In this document: piece after piece, positions 20,593 through 30,810 of the stretch
How positions within the stretch are numbered: the first letter of the stretch is position 1
Layout of the letters: every line of letters begins with the position of its first letter
NCBI GenBank assembly: GCA_016987375.1
Contig: PJRA01000412.1
Location: 1,695,589 to 1,759,588, forward strand
DNA from: Brachionus koreanus
Taxonomy: Eukaryota; Rotifera; Eurotatoria; Ploima; Brachionidae
Direction: 5' to 3'
Length of the DNA stretch: 64,000 bases
The notes under the pieces: model-generated
Database searches by the model: none
What the model was told of the DNA's origin: nothing
Seen by the model: the letters and a program-made list of their open reading frames with translations, nothing else
Position numbers and translations under genes: made by a program

Positions 20593-22323
20593 TTAAATAG
20601 TCGCCTTGCTAAAAGTGACCCTCAAGTGCATATTGTCTGCTAATTGATAATTATGTGTCAGAATAAGAGCATGAGTGGCCTCTTCAATGCTACTCATTTG
20701 ACATAGAGCCATTTTACGATCTTTTTGAAAGAATTTGAAACCCTTAATGGTGCCGTATCGGCCAAAAATCTCCTTTAGTTGCTGTTCTGTCACATTTTGC
20801 GGTATGTTAGACAAGTGAAGAGTGGCCGACGGCGGAAATATGTTATTGAAATTTTTCGAACCAGGCTTTTTAAATCTGTGCAATGGCGAATTAGTAAAGT
20901 CTTTGGTTAGGCCAGCATCAGGCTGGCCGTCTTTAGGCATCTGCACAGTCAAGTGTTTAGATGGAAATACCCTAATTTGTTTGCTCCACAATTTAATTCG
21001 GTCTAGATTGGCCAGTGCCGTGCTGGCTTGCTGAGCATTGGCAAAATTAATCAGCGCACTGTCTTTTTTGTTGAATAGAATTTTGACTCTGACCACGTCG
21101 CCGTACACGCCGAACAGAGTGAACAACGCGTCCGGATTGACAAATTCTTCATTTAAATTTGAAACAAGCAAAACAGGAGTGCCATATTGGCCTTGATTTT
21201 GCATCTGTTGGCCTTGTTGATATTGGTTCATTTGATTCTGCTGAGACTGTGGCATCATGTTGTTCATTTGACCAAAATTAAAGCCTCCCTGAAAACCCAT
21301 GTTTTGTCCGGACGAGTTTTGTGCACCGAAGGGCATCTGATTGGCAGCCGCTTGAACTGCTTGCATAAAATTGGGCGGTGCGCCAATTATAGACTGATTG
21401 CCGTACGGGTTCATTTGATTGCCGTTCATGCCATACTGGCACACATCGTTGGGTCCTCCCTGCATTCCCTCGCCAGTCGGCAACAACAAATTCGTAAAGT
21501 CCCTACTCTTATCATTGTTAAATCTAACCTCAAGACTTAGAAGCTTTGAAAATTCGATTTGAAGAGTACAACATCCGTTGTATATATTCTGACCCTGTAG
21601 TGCTTGTTTGGCATTTTGAGCCGACTGAGAGTCTTTCATCTGAATGAGAGCCTGAAATTTGTCATTTTTGTTAAATGTTATTATTTTAAGTAATTGTCCG
21701 AATTTAGAAAAAATCTGATTTAGAACGTCTAGAGTGACCGGATAGATCATATTTAGAATGGTTGCACGAAGTACGGTGTTTTTGCCTCCCTGTTTTGCCA
21801 TGTGCCACAGGTTCAGTGCTTCGTTAAGCGCCGACTTGGCCGCCAAATTGTTCGAGTTGTTCGGATCAGTGTTCAACTCCTGATGATTTGAAAATTGTAC
21901 AAAAATTTTCTTTCCATTAAATGTGCTTGTGGTTTGATTGAAATGAGTAACCATCTGTTGGGCATCGTTTAAAGTCTCGAATTCAAGAAATGCCTGATTT
22001 TTGCTGCGGAGAAAGAGAACATTTTTGAGCATGCCGAATGCCAGGCCTAAAAAAAGTACCTCGCTTTCGCTAAGTTGTTGCGGTATGTTGCGCAAATGCA
22101 GCACTCGAGACGGGTCCTGCTTGGGCTGTGTGTCCAAACGAGACTTTTTCACGTCCTGATTAGCGTTCGGATCCATGGGGGTCTGATGCATGTATTCGCC
22201 TAAATCCTGCTTCATCGGCATAATCTGTGAGCCGTTATGCGGCATGCCGTAGCCCGAGCCGTTCATAGGCATGTGGCCTGCGGCGTATATTTCTTGTATG
22301 TTTCGTTTAAGACCAGAAGCCAT
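20593..22323 (-). CDS. PTBP1: Polypyrimidine tract-binding protein (PTBP-like), four RRMs
   Basis: An uninterrupted 576-aa coding frame from the ATG at 22323. Four RRMs as in PTB: RRM1 from about residue 74 (VLHLRNIP), RRM2 from about 185 (VLRATILNMIYPVTLDVLNQIF...FGQLLKIITF), RRM3 from about 388 (PVLLVSNLNEEFVNPDALFTLFGVYGDV) and RRM4 from about 495 (SATLHLSNIP...GFKFFQKDRKMAL, ending LRVTFSKATI). FNNDKSRDFTN and SPLHRFKKPGSKNF are near-identical to vertebrate PTBP. A Met/Asn/Gln/Gly-rich linker joins RRM2 to RRM3. PTBP binds CU-rich RNA to repress exons and regulate 3' UTRs. Other multi-exon genes here are AT-rich with introns; this coding region is intronless and much richer in G+C, probably reflecting high expression or a retroposed origin. 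hnRNP L is a more distant alternative. Confidence 0.95.
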   Translation of the reverse strand: MASGLKRNIQEIYAAGHMPMNGSGYGMPHNGSQIMPMKQDLGEYMHQTPMDPNANQDVKKSRLDTQPKQDPSRVLHLRNIPQQLSESEVLFLGLAFGMLKNVLFLRSKNQAFLEFETLNDAQQMVTHFNQTTSTFNGKKIFVQFSNHQELNTDPNNSNNLAAKSALNEALNLWHMAKQGGKNTVLRATILNMIYPVTLDVLNQIFSKFGQLLKIITFNKNDKFQALIQMKDSQSAQNAKQALQGQNIYNGCCTLQIEFSKLLSLEVRFNNDKSRDFTNLLLPTGEGMQGGPNDVCQYGMNGNQMNPYGNQSIIGAPPNFMQAVQAAANQMPFGAQNSSGQNMGFQGGFNFGQMNNMMPQSQQNQMNQYQQGQQMQNQGQYGTPVLLVSNLNEEFVNPDALFTLFGVYGDVVRVKILFNKKDSALINFANAQQASTALANLDRIKLWSKQIRVFPSKHLTVQMPKDGQPDAGLTKDFTNSPLHRFKKPGSKNFNNIFPPSATLHLSNIPQNVTEQQLKEIFGRYGTIKGFKFFQKDRKMALCQMSSIEEATHALILTHNYQLADNMHLRVTFSKATI

Positions 22324-22380
22324 GATTGAGAAAAAGTGAAAAAAAGAGTCGAAAACCGAAAATTTAGATTGAAAGAAACT

Positions 22381-22490
22381 CTGTTATTGAAAAAAAAGAA
22401 AAAAAAATTAGAAATTTTCGAATTTAAAATTTACGATTCGGATAAGTTAACATAGTTGCGTTAAGAACCAAGTCCGGTTGTGTATTTATA
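22381..22490 (-). promoter_or_regulatory. PTBP promoter and short 5' UTR intron
   Basis: On the minus strand TATAAATA occupies 22490-22483. About 30-50 bp downstream is a short untranslated stretch ending at a donor (CGAATC|GTAAAT, exon end 22435). A 54-bp intron with a long pyrimidine tract ends in CAATAACAG (AG at 22382-22381), and the exon carrying the ATG begins at 22380. The intron length matches the other introns in the window. If rotifers are the source, the same acceptor could serve spliced-leader trans-splicing. The start-site position is inferred from the TATA box. Confidence 0.55.
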
Positions 22491-23697
22491 CTTAAATTTT
22501 ACACACCGGGCCCAAAAGGAAAAATTTTTTTAGAAAATGAAATTTTGCTAAAATAATGTACAGTATGTAGCTCTGTTTAATTTTTTATTCTTGTATACAA
22601 AAGATTGTATAGCAGAGGCACGAGCACACGCCGCCATAAATAATGAATTCAAAATAAAAGGTCCTTGGGACCGGTCTTTTGACTCTTTAGAAAGAATTAT
22701 TTCAATTCGATTGGGAAATTTTTTGCCTCTTTAGATGTTAATTAGTAACAAGAGAACAAAATGGACTCTCTGAAAGATTATTGGAATAAATTAAACTTAG
22801 CAATTGTTGACACATTATTTGTCTGATTTCTACATTATAGCTTAATCATTAGTCTTATAATCCAAATAAAAATACTTGATCATTTTTTAATTTAATTTAA
22901 TTTAATTTCGAAAAAAATAAATTTCTTTATTTAACCAGATAATTACACAGTTGTTTAAAAGTCCAAGTCCGGACTTTTAATTTTGCTTGAATTTAAAAAG
23001 ATGTGTAAAAGCATTTCAAAATATGGTTTTAGTTTAAATTTTTAAATAAATAGCAACACCAACTATTTATAGAATGATGGAGTTTTGGAATATTACCATC
23101 GCAAAAAACTCAGAAAACAGAATTTATCTGTCTTTTAATTAATTAAAAAACAATCATATTTTTTACATAGAATGTTCTTTTTTCAAGAGTAGTTTAATCC
23201 ATAGTGAACTTATAACTTCAAAAAATCGAAGGTAGTTAAATACTAAAAATAAATGACATGTTGAAGTTTATGATAAAAAATTTCAAGAAGGTCGGGGCTT
23301 GAACTATTAAAAAAAATATCAAATTAAATTAAAGACTTTAAACAACTCTGGATAATTGTCAAAAAATTTTCTATCACTATTTTTCAGTATTGATTCGCGA
23401 AGCCTTTTCTTGAACTATTTTTTATTTATTTCAGATGCAATTACCTCTGTTGCTACACTGATCAAAAACTATCCATATTCAAGCGAAAATTTTCTTAGAA
23501 GCTATTTTTCGTTGAACGGCTTTTCCTGACATTTCATTTGTGTCAGGCAAAATAAAGAAAATTTTCAAAATTTCACTATTTTTGCAATATGAACTGATAA
23601 TACCATTTTTCGTAATCAGTGCTGATCACAAAAGCAATCTCTTACTTTTATTTGATCAGGATAAAATTTATCCTAATTTATCATTTATCCTAATATT

Positions 23698-23724
23698 TTA
23701 TTTATTTATCCGATAAATAAATAA
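23698..23724. repeat. Perfect palindrome, 13-bp arms, 1-nt centre
   Basis: Left arm 23698-23710 (TTATTTATTTATC), single C at 23711, right arm 23712-23724 (GATAAATAAATAA). The arms are low complexity, so it is less striking than the palindrome at 34097. Confidence 0.8.
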
Positions 23725-24332
23725 TATTATGAAAATTTTTCTAAGAGATAATGTAAATTATGAAAATAGATGTGTCTGATAAAAAAATAAAATTTATTAA
23801 ATATTTTTGGTATTTCGTCAGATTTGAATAGATTAAATTTTTATTCATATTTTCATATATTGCGTCAAGTTAAAGTAAAAAAAGAAAATCTTCAAATTTC
23901 ACAAAAATAAAATGTAAGATAAAAAAATTTCCTATTTCTTTTATTCAAGACTTGATTATTTTTTTGGATCTTGAAGCACTCGCAACCACCTGGCCAATGA
24001 CTCTTTATGACACTCTCCGAAGAGATAAGCTTATCGTGAACACTACATGCTTTGTATTTATTTATAAAAGAGTATTATCTTGATTAAGATGTTGAAATAT
24101 TGAATAAAAAGTCGTTTTTATTATAAAATAGTTACAATTAAAATATATGGTTTTTTAGTTCAAATGATTTTAAGAAAAATTTTAAATAAAAATTACACAA
24201 CTTAGTCATAATTATCTGAGACTTTATATGAAATTTTCATTTCATTACTAAATTCATCAAAGAGGAAAAAATTTTTAGCTATCCGAAAGCGAAATCAAAA
24301 AAATCGTTCGAAAATAGATGTTTTGAAAAAGA

Positions 24333-24530
24333 ATATCAATATGATGAAGACATTAAAGCAAATAAAAGAGAACAATGAAATTTGCTATTGCTGGGATGTT
24401 TGATTTATTAAAAAATTCTTGAGTATCCCAGCTACATCAGGTCCAGTTGAACGACCTATTTTTTTTCAACATCAGACAGATTCAAAAAACTTAGAAATAT
24501 GTAAAATTATTGTTAAAAGTTGAATTTAAA
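24333..24530 (+). pseudogene. hAT transposase remnant (C-terminal dimerisation region)
   Basis: One frame reads MKTLKQIKENNEICYCWDV, a stop, then KKFLSIPATSGPVERP. The last block is the diagnostic hAT C-terminal motif (family form KYLSIPATSAPSERVFS), preceded by the usual W-containing segment. After it the similarity is lost. It is isolated, carries a stop and lacks flanking catalytic domain sequence, so it is a dead fragment. Confidence 0.8.
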
Positions 24531-25530
24531 ACATTAAAATTCGAAAACTAAACCTTACAATATTTCATTTATAAAAAATATTTATTTTAATATATATTGA
24601 AGTCCAGCATTAATAGCTAAGTTTATTGTTAAACTGTATTTTCAAACCTAAATTTAGGAAATTGAAATTTACTTTTTTAAATTAAAAATTGCTAAACTAT
24701 TCGATTTTTTTTGTTGCATTAGGTCTCAAACTAAATAGAAAACAATGTCGAAAAAGTTCAGTTCCTTTTCCTCTTAACTGATTAAAATTATTTAATTAAC
24801 CATTTCAATTTTATCAACCAAGATTAAAACATAATTTGAAAATTATATTTAAAAAATTCAATTTAAAATTTAGATTTTTAGAGGAACACTTTGTAAATAT
24901 TTTTTAGAAACCAAAAAATAAAAAAAAAATACTAGTGTTTCCACATGCCAAAAAATCCTTAGAATCATAGATTAATATAAAGCATAAAATTAAATTTAAT
25001 CAGAATAAAGACCTTAAAAACAAATTTCCAAAAATATCTAAAATGAACTTAAAAACTAATTTTTAATTCATATCAAAAATATAGATTTTCTTTGTAAACT
25101 TACAAATTTTAAAGCATTTTGAATTTATTGAACAATTTATTCATAAAAACAAATATTTAAACAAAAATACTCTAAATCTTAAAAAATCTGCTCAAATTAG
25201 AATATTAATTGAAAATTTTGTTTATTTTTAATGCTAAATTCTGTTTCCTGAAACTAAAACAGCAAAATCTAAAAATTAGCTTAAATTATTTATAAAATTT
25301 TTCTAGAGAAAAAAAAAATCATTATTTAGCTACTTTACTTTAGGCAAAAGAAAGAAGAAAAAAATTAAAATTTAATTTAACTAAGTGCCATTGTATTTCG
25401 ACAAATAGTTGAAAGATATAGGAAAAGGTTCCATAGAAACTATGTAGTTAAATTTTTTAATATAGTTTTTAGTGTTGATTTTTCAAGCTGTGTCATCAAA
25501 TAAGATTGAAATTTTCCGGTTTTTGTTAAA

Positions 25531-28419
25531 ATGTCAATGAGCGAAATTTCAAGTGAAATTGAAACCTTATCTAGCTGCTCTGAATCATCTCAATATCTGT
25601 CAAAAGGTTTCAAATTTTCTAAAATTAAAGGATAATTTGGCGAATTTATGTATTTTTTTCTAGCTTTTATTAAAACTATTTCTAATGAATCAACCTTGGA
25701 GAAAAATAGTTTCAGTCTCGAAAACCAGAATAAAAGCTTCGATTTATCAAATGATGATTATTTATCAAATTTTGGTATTAAATTAAAAAAAACCTAAATA
25801 ATTTAATGATTAATTTAATTTTATTATCTAAGAAAGCGATGAAGAAAGTAGGCTAGAAGATTTTTACAAAGATCATGTAGAAATTGGACTTCCAAAGATT
25901 TTAAAATATTCAAATAAAATAAGCCGAATGGCATCAAGATTATCTTTTGATAATTATCTTGAAAATGAAATTGTTTATCAAACGCAAAGCTTTTTTAAAT
26001 TAACCCTTGATGAGTACCTTAATGGCGGAATAATTTGCCAATTTTGCCAAAAACCCACTAAGAATTGGAGAGATAATAAAGTAAAATTTAGAATTTTTTA
26101 TTTAACTATAAAAATTTCTCGACTTTTAAGAAATGCTGTTCGGATTACAAAGATTATATTAAAAGTTTGATTGATCATAACCGATTTCAAGAACAATTAC
26201 GAAAAAATATCACAATTGACAATTTTAGATCAGCCGCTTATTTAGAGGAAATAAGAAAAAGAAAAGCTCTTATTCAGAAAAGAATCTCAGAAATTAAGTA
26301 AAAATTTTTAATCAATTTTTTGATTATTAATTTTTATTAATATCAACTGTAGGAAATTAGAGAAAACTATTACTAAGCCAAAATATACAATAAAGTTTGA
26401 TAAGCCAAGAAGATACAATAAAGTAGTTAAAAAGCAATCAATCAAACCAAGCGAATCTGCTGCTATTATAACTATCAATAAAAGTATATAAAAATATTTT
26501 AATTTTAGCTAGATTTTTTCACAAGTTAATCGTTATTTTTTTAAAAGGCCATTTGTTATTTCTCATAAGTAATTTAAAAACACTAGTCTTTTTACAATAT
26601 TTTAGAAAACATGAATCTCTTTAATAAAATGAAACATAAGAGGATGAAAATTTGGATGAAATTCATTTTTTTATCATAAGATTGGTATGAAACTAGAACG
26701 TTTTTTTAAGGTTTTATTAATTGCTGTTAATATATTATTTTTTTGGTTTTTAAAAAAGAGCTTAGTAAAATTTTCGATCAAATTTCATCTTTTAAATTTG
26801 ATTAAAACATTCTAAATGCTAATTTAAATTTTTTGACAAATTTTTAAACTACTTAAAAATTTCTAAAAAATGCATTGAAATTTATTTTAATTTACAAAAA
26901 TTTTAAATTTCCAACAAAAAATCAAAATCTAATTTAAATCACATTCCAGAAATTTACTTTTTTAACAACCACCATTTGCTAGTAAATTAATTTCTTTAAA
27001 ATTTTAAAACTAACCTTTGTTTAAACTCCAAAGTTTTTTAAACTTAAGTAAAACAGATTTTTTACTCATCTATTAAAGGATTCTCAAATTTTGAGGATCA
27101 AATCAAAGAAAAATCAGAAGCTTCTATTCCGGGTGAACCAAATTCAAATATTGTTAGCTTCAAATCATTAGAAGATAAAACTAAAGACAAAATTAATTAT
27201 TCTTTATCGAATAGAGAATATATTGATCAAGGTATTTTATAATAAAAATTGAAATTTTTATTTTTTTTAAATGTTTAAGGATGGACTGTTTTATACAAGA
27301 ATCTTCCAAAAAAAATTGAAATAGAGGTAGAACCAGCACTTCAAAGGGATGGAAATATTTCAATTTTTGACTTGGCTGAAAAAATTGTAACAAAAAATTT
27401 TCTTATATCTGTTTATTCATTTGAGATGTTAAGCCAATACAATTCATGAAAACAAGCTCAAAATATTATAACAACGGAAATCTTTTTGAACTAATTTTAT
27501 CAGATCAAACTGGAACTATCTACTATCCAAACGGTAAATAAATTTTCTAAAATAGACAATCGAATAAAAATTTTAATTAAGGCAACATCGCTATTGTGAT
27601 TTCAATTTATGATGATTTTAGATCGTTCATTGCATTTAGTGATGAGGGTTCACATTCAATACCATTGGCATTTTTTGATTCAAACGGAAATGGCTTTTGC
27701 AATTACTCAAATGGAAAAATAAAGTTTTTTTAAAAAATTTTTATTTATCATTCTAATATTTGGTTCTTATATTTCTTTTCAAGATACCAGCTAAACTATC
27801 ACGGGGGAATAAATTTTGATGAAAATAGTAAATGCGTTCGAAGATGGCTTTGGCCAGTTGATTCGAAAAAGAACACATTTCGGCCGATTATATCAAGACT
27901 TAACGACTATATAAGCATTAAAATGTTTAATCGAGATAAAATAGCCATAAATTTCAGATCTAAACAATCAAGTTGCAAATTTATTGTAAGCACAAAAACT
28001 GAGAATCCTGATGTAATAAATTGATATAAAAAACTAACCAGAAAAAGGTTTAAAAATATTTTAAGAATTCAAAAAGAAAATTTGAACACTTCAAGTATTC
28101 TATGAATAATCCTGAATGCAAAAAAATAAAAGAAAAAGCCAAGTAATGAATTATTTGCAATTAAAATTTAATTTTTTAATTGTTTTTTAGCTTGCTAATT
28201 AAAGCCCTCACTAAAGGTACTATGAGAGATTTTGAGGAAGAAAAGCTAAACAATTTACTTAAAAATCAAGACGATTCATTTTATCTTAAATTACCAAAAA
28301 TTAAAAATCCAAAATCATCAATTATTTCCCGTGTTTCATTCAACCATTCTTCAATAATATCAACTGAAAGAGATAAGCTTTCACTTGATTCTTTGTCAAA
28401 AAAAAGCTCAATTAACTAA
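25531..28419 (+). CDS. ERICH6: Glutamate-rich protein 6-like (ERICH6 / FAM194 domain)
   Basis: Twelve exons, every junction GT...AG with matching phase: 25531-25606, 25664-25774, 25833-26080, 26131-26297, 26353-26483, 27079-27231, 27280-27386, 27434-27533, 27582-27723, 27784-28012, 28066-28142, 28191-28419. They encode 589 aa; human ERICH6 is about 660. Introns are 48-60 bp except intron 5 (595 bp). A Ser/Glu-rich N-terminus precedes a possible zinc site, C131-x2-C134 with C147-C148, as in the family. The FAM194 domain runs from about residue 340 to 488: IYYPNGNIAIVISIYDD, FFDSNGNGFCNYSNGKI, YHGGINFDENSKCVRRWLW and RPIISRLNDYISIKMF all resemble its repeated beta-strand motifs. The C-terminus is basic and Ser-rich. 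Function is unknown; vertebrate members are mainly testis-expressed, hinting at sperm or cilia. ERICH6B is the alternative paralogue name. Confidence 0.85.
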
Positions 28420-29205
28420 CTTTTTTAGTATTTTTTTTTCTTTTTAAATAAATAGTGCTACAATTTTTTATTTGTCTTGTGAAATGGCTTTATAATCTAA
28501 GATATTAATAGATCGAACAACTTAATTGATTTAATTATACCATTCTTTCCTCTTCGCTTTTATAAACCATTTATATGAATTTGATGTGAATATACTACTT
28601 GGACTACTCAACAATGATAGATTAAAATTTTAAAAAATACAAAATGATATTCAACAATGGCTAAAAATGAAAAATTCTTTGTTTTATCAAATAAAGAACC
28701 GATACGATTTTATTTTTTTATTCAAATTGAGTGCAAATTTCGGTTTTAGACTCAAAAATGATATGTCTGCTTACAATTTACATGATTTGACGCATTATAT
28801 AGAAAATCTTATTTTTGCAAAATTTTTTAAAAGTTTTAAAAAAAAACGGAAAAATTAATGAGTAACAGATATTTAATGATTGATTATTATTTATTCAATT
28901 TTTTAATTATAAAAAATAAATAGACCATTATTTAAAATAATGAAAAAATAATTTACATTAATGCTTTCTGATACAATAATTAAATCTAAATAGAAAAATC
29001 GAAAGGATTGATTTATAATTATTTTATTTTTAAAAGTTTCAACTGTATAGAAAATTGATTTTAAATTTTCAATCCTCAAAATTTTCTTATCCTACTAAAG
29101 ATAAATCAGATTTCTAGGCTAGGTCGAGTCTAAAAATACTATAAAAGTGAAAAATTATAAAAATAAAATCTAAATATTTCTTAAAAACCAGCCCCTAAAT
29201 TTTGC
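28420..29205. other. Intergenic, upstream of the heat-shock gene
   Basis: About 790 bp. A 63-codon open frame at 28667 is AT-driven and not convincing. The sequence just upstream of the small heat-shock gene has scattered GAA/TTC blocks that could form weak heat-shock elements, but I could not define a clean nGAAnnTTCnnGAAn array. Confidence 0.5.
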
Positions 29206-29213
29206 TATAAATA
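29206..29213 (+). promoter_or_regulatory. TATA box of the small heat-shock gene
   Basis: TATAAATA, identical to the box upstream of PTBP, lies only 31 bp before the ATG at 29245. If transcription starts about 30 bp downstream, the 5' UTR is just a few bases long. Confidence 0.6.
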
Positions 29214-29244
29214 GAAATTGATTAACAAAAAAATAAACTAAAAT

Positions 29245-30057
29245 ATGACTTTATTGAAACACCAATATTTTCCACGTTCAATGTTCGAGGCTCATTGGCC
29301 TGAAGAGGGTCAAAGAACTGATCCTTTATTGCTTGACTTGTTTGATCCTTATGATGAGATTGATAGATCAACTGCAAGAAACTTACATTGGATCAGCAGA
29401 CCTCAATTTCAAAGTGATATTCCAGAACCACCAAGAGTGCCTCATAAATTTAGAGTTACTCTTGATTGTATTGGCTTTGATCCGGAAACAATAAAAACAG
29501 AAATAAAGGATAAGAAATTGATTGTTACTGGTGGAAATGGAAGAATTGATTTAGGTGATGGTGATTTTGTTCATAAAGAATTCAGACGAACGTACGAAAT
29601 ACCAGAGAATGCAGAATCTGACAAGCTAGCTAGCTTTGTTACATCAGTTGGAAATCTAGTTGTTGAAATGCCTTTGATAAGCGAGCAAAAAAAGGTTGCC
29701 AAAGCGAAGCATGAAATGGTGCCAAAAATTATTAAAGACAATAAAGGAAATAAAACAATTGAGTTGAATATAATTATGCCAAATGGTATTGATCCATCGA
29801 ACATCAAAGTCACGTGTAAAGACAATGACTTAATAGTCAGAGGAGAGCAGATTAAACACTCAAAAGATGAGTATTCGAAAATACACATTTATAAACGATG
29901 CAGACTTCCCGAAGATACTGATTATGATCATTTAAAGTGTACTATGGAAAAAGATCAATTATTTGTAAGTGCACCTATTGAACATGGACATTTGTCAGGA
30001 AAAAGAAGTATTCCTATTGAACTAAATGAATCTAATAAACGAATAAAAAATTTTTAA
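29245..30057 (+). CDS. Small heat-shock protein with two alpha-crystallin domains
   Basis: Single-exon, 270 aa. Two alpha-crystallin domains are visible in tandem. ACD1 is at about residues 66-143 (KFRVTLDCIGFDPETIKTEI...KKLIVTGG...EFRRTYEIPENAE...NLVVEMPL). ACD2 is at about 168-245 (GNKTIELNIIMPNGIDPSNI...NDLIVRGEQ...HIYKRCRLPEDTDY...DQLFVSAPI). SIPIEL after ACD2 could serve as the I-x-I docking motif. The N-terminal region has the WDPF-like aromatic/Pro composition of HSPB proteins (residues 7-60). Double-ACD small heat-shock proteins are known from several invertebrates, for example flatworm p40-type. Role: ATP-independent holdase under stress. A TATA box immediately upstream and the lack of introns suit rapid induction. 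Confidence 0.9.
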   Translation: MTLLKHQYFPRSMFEAHWPEEGQRTDPLLLDLFDPYDEIDRSTARNLHWISRPQFQSDIPEPPRVPHKFRVTLDCIGFDPETIKTEIKDKKLIVTGGNGRIDLGDGDFVHKEFRRTYEIPENAESDKLASFVTSVGNLVVEMPLISEQKKVAKAKHEMVPKIIKDNKGNKTIELNIIMPNGIDPSNIKVTCKDNDLIVRGEQIKHSKDEYSKIHIYKRCRLPEDTDYDHLKCTMEKDQLFVSAPIEHGHLSGKRSIPIELNESNKRIKNF

Positions 30058-30379
30058 TATTTATTTTAAATAAAGTTCATGATAATAAAATAGAATTTTT
30101 TTTTTTAAGAATAAAATAGAGATTTGTAAATAAAGTGATAGAAACTGACTTTGTTTGAAGGAACTGGTTCTTTGAAAAAAAATGAAAAAGAAGGTCAGTG
30201 ATATTTCTTAGTGAATTTATAAGGTAAATATTTTTTTTATGATTTTTAAGTTAATATTCTTTGAATATTTGATAAAATAGAATAAATGATCATTTTATTA
30301 ATTTTAGCATAAAAAAAATTTATTTTATTAAGGCTTTAAATTTTTTTATGAACTGAACCCTCTTATTATGAAAAAATAA

Positions 30380-30810
30380 TATCACTTAAGGTATTGAACT
30401 CAATGACCACGTATAATATCGAGCCTAGAGCGAACACTCTTGGCATGATCTTGCACAAATTTTGGGTCGATTTTGCTCAGACAAGCGCCAATTTTGTTTT
30501 NNNNNNNNNNNNNNNNNNNNNNNNNNNNNNNNNNNNNNNNNNATATTCTTTAATCATTGGTTCAAGGCGTTTATTAATACTTCCCAAAGTAGACATGTTG
30601 ATTGACCGCTAAAATATGGTTCACTTATTCCGCGTTGTGAAACAGCCAACCAGACCATTAATTTTTCTTCAAATTTTATAACGTCCTTGTTCTATACACC
30701 CGTCTTGTTTACCTTACTAATAGAATATCATTTCCTGGCAGCGCGATCTTAGCCATCAAAGCCATCTTTCTGAGTGAAAGACCCGATTTGTGAGTAAAAT
30801 TAGCTATTTT
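30380..30810 (-). pseudogene. Broken Tc1/mariner-type DDE transposase
   Basis: Read on the minus strand, 30740-30580 gives KFEEKLMVWLAVSQRGISEPYF. Continuing in shifted frames it gives AVNQHVYFGKY and NKRLEPMIKEY, which line up with the family block VLVWLAISPRGIS...AVNQ.VYLEECL.KRLIPFIK. The extra frames show at least two frameshifts. Beyond the N gap, 30500-30390 gives KIDPKFVQDHAKSVRSRLDIIRGH, matching the transposase C-terminus. Upstream traces (about 30810-30750) contain LPGND, resembling the pre-catalytic segment. The element is clearly inactive. Confidence 0.8.
30501..30542. other. Assembly gap (42 N)
   Basis: A run of N interrupts the transposase remnant. By comparison with intact family members, roughly 80-100 codons separate the two flanking blocks. 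Either the gap length is arbitrary or the element has an internal deletion. Confidence 0.95.

Larger units (their letters stand above)
22491..25530. other. Intergenic with transposon remnants
   Basis: About 3 kb. Recognisable pieces are a palindrome at 23698-23724 and a hAT transposase remnant at 24333-24530. Short GC-richer fragments near 22605-22670, 23440-23545 and 23970-24045 have open frames of 30-40 codons that are not recognised. The rest is AT-rich. Confidence 0.5.

Noticed and set aside
20822..21540. Two plus-strand open frames opposite the PTBP coding region (70 and 117 codons)
   Set aside because: They are antisense shadows of the PTBP exon, caused by its GC-rich codon use. They have no family resemblance or promoter.
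22963..22985. Inverted repeat AAAAGTCC...GGACTTTT
   Set aside because: Short arms with partly overlapping GTCC repeats. It could arise by chance or from the promoter-proximal GC-rich patch; no function is suggested.
23526..23549. Hairpin CCTGACA...TGTCAGG as a possible microRNA or terminator
   Set aside because: A 7-bp stem is too short for a microRNA precursor, and no Pol III or bacterial context applies.
28667..28858. 63-codon frame between ERICH6 and the heat-shock gene
   Set aside because: Phe/Lys/Ile-rich composition expected of random AT-rich DNA; no domain, no context.
29571..29888. Minus-strand 105-codon frame opposite the small heat-shock gene
   Set aside because: Antisense of the alpha-crystallin domains. 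Its hydrophobic composition arises from the reverse of charged codons.
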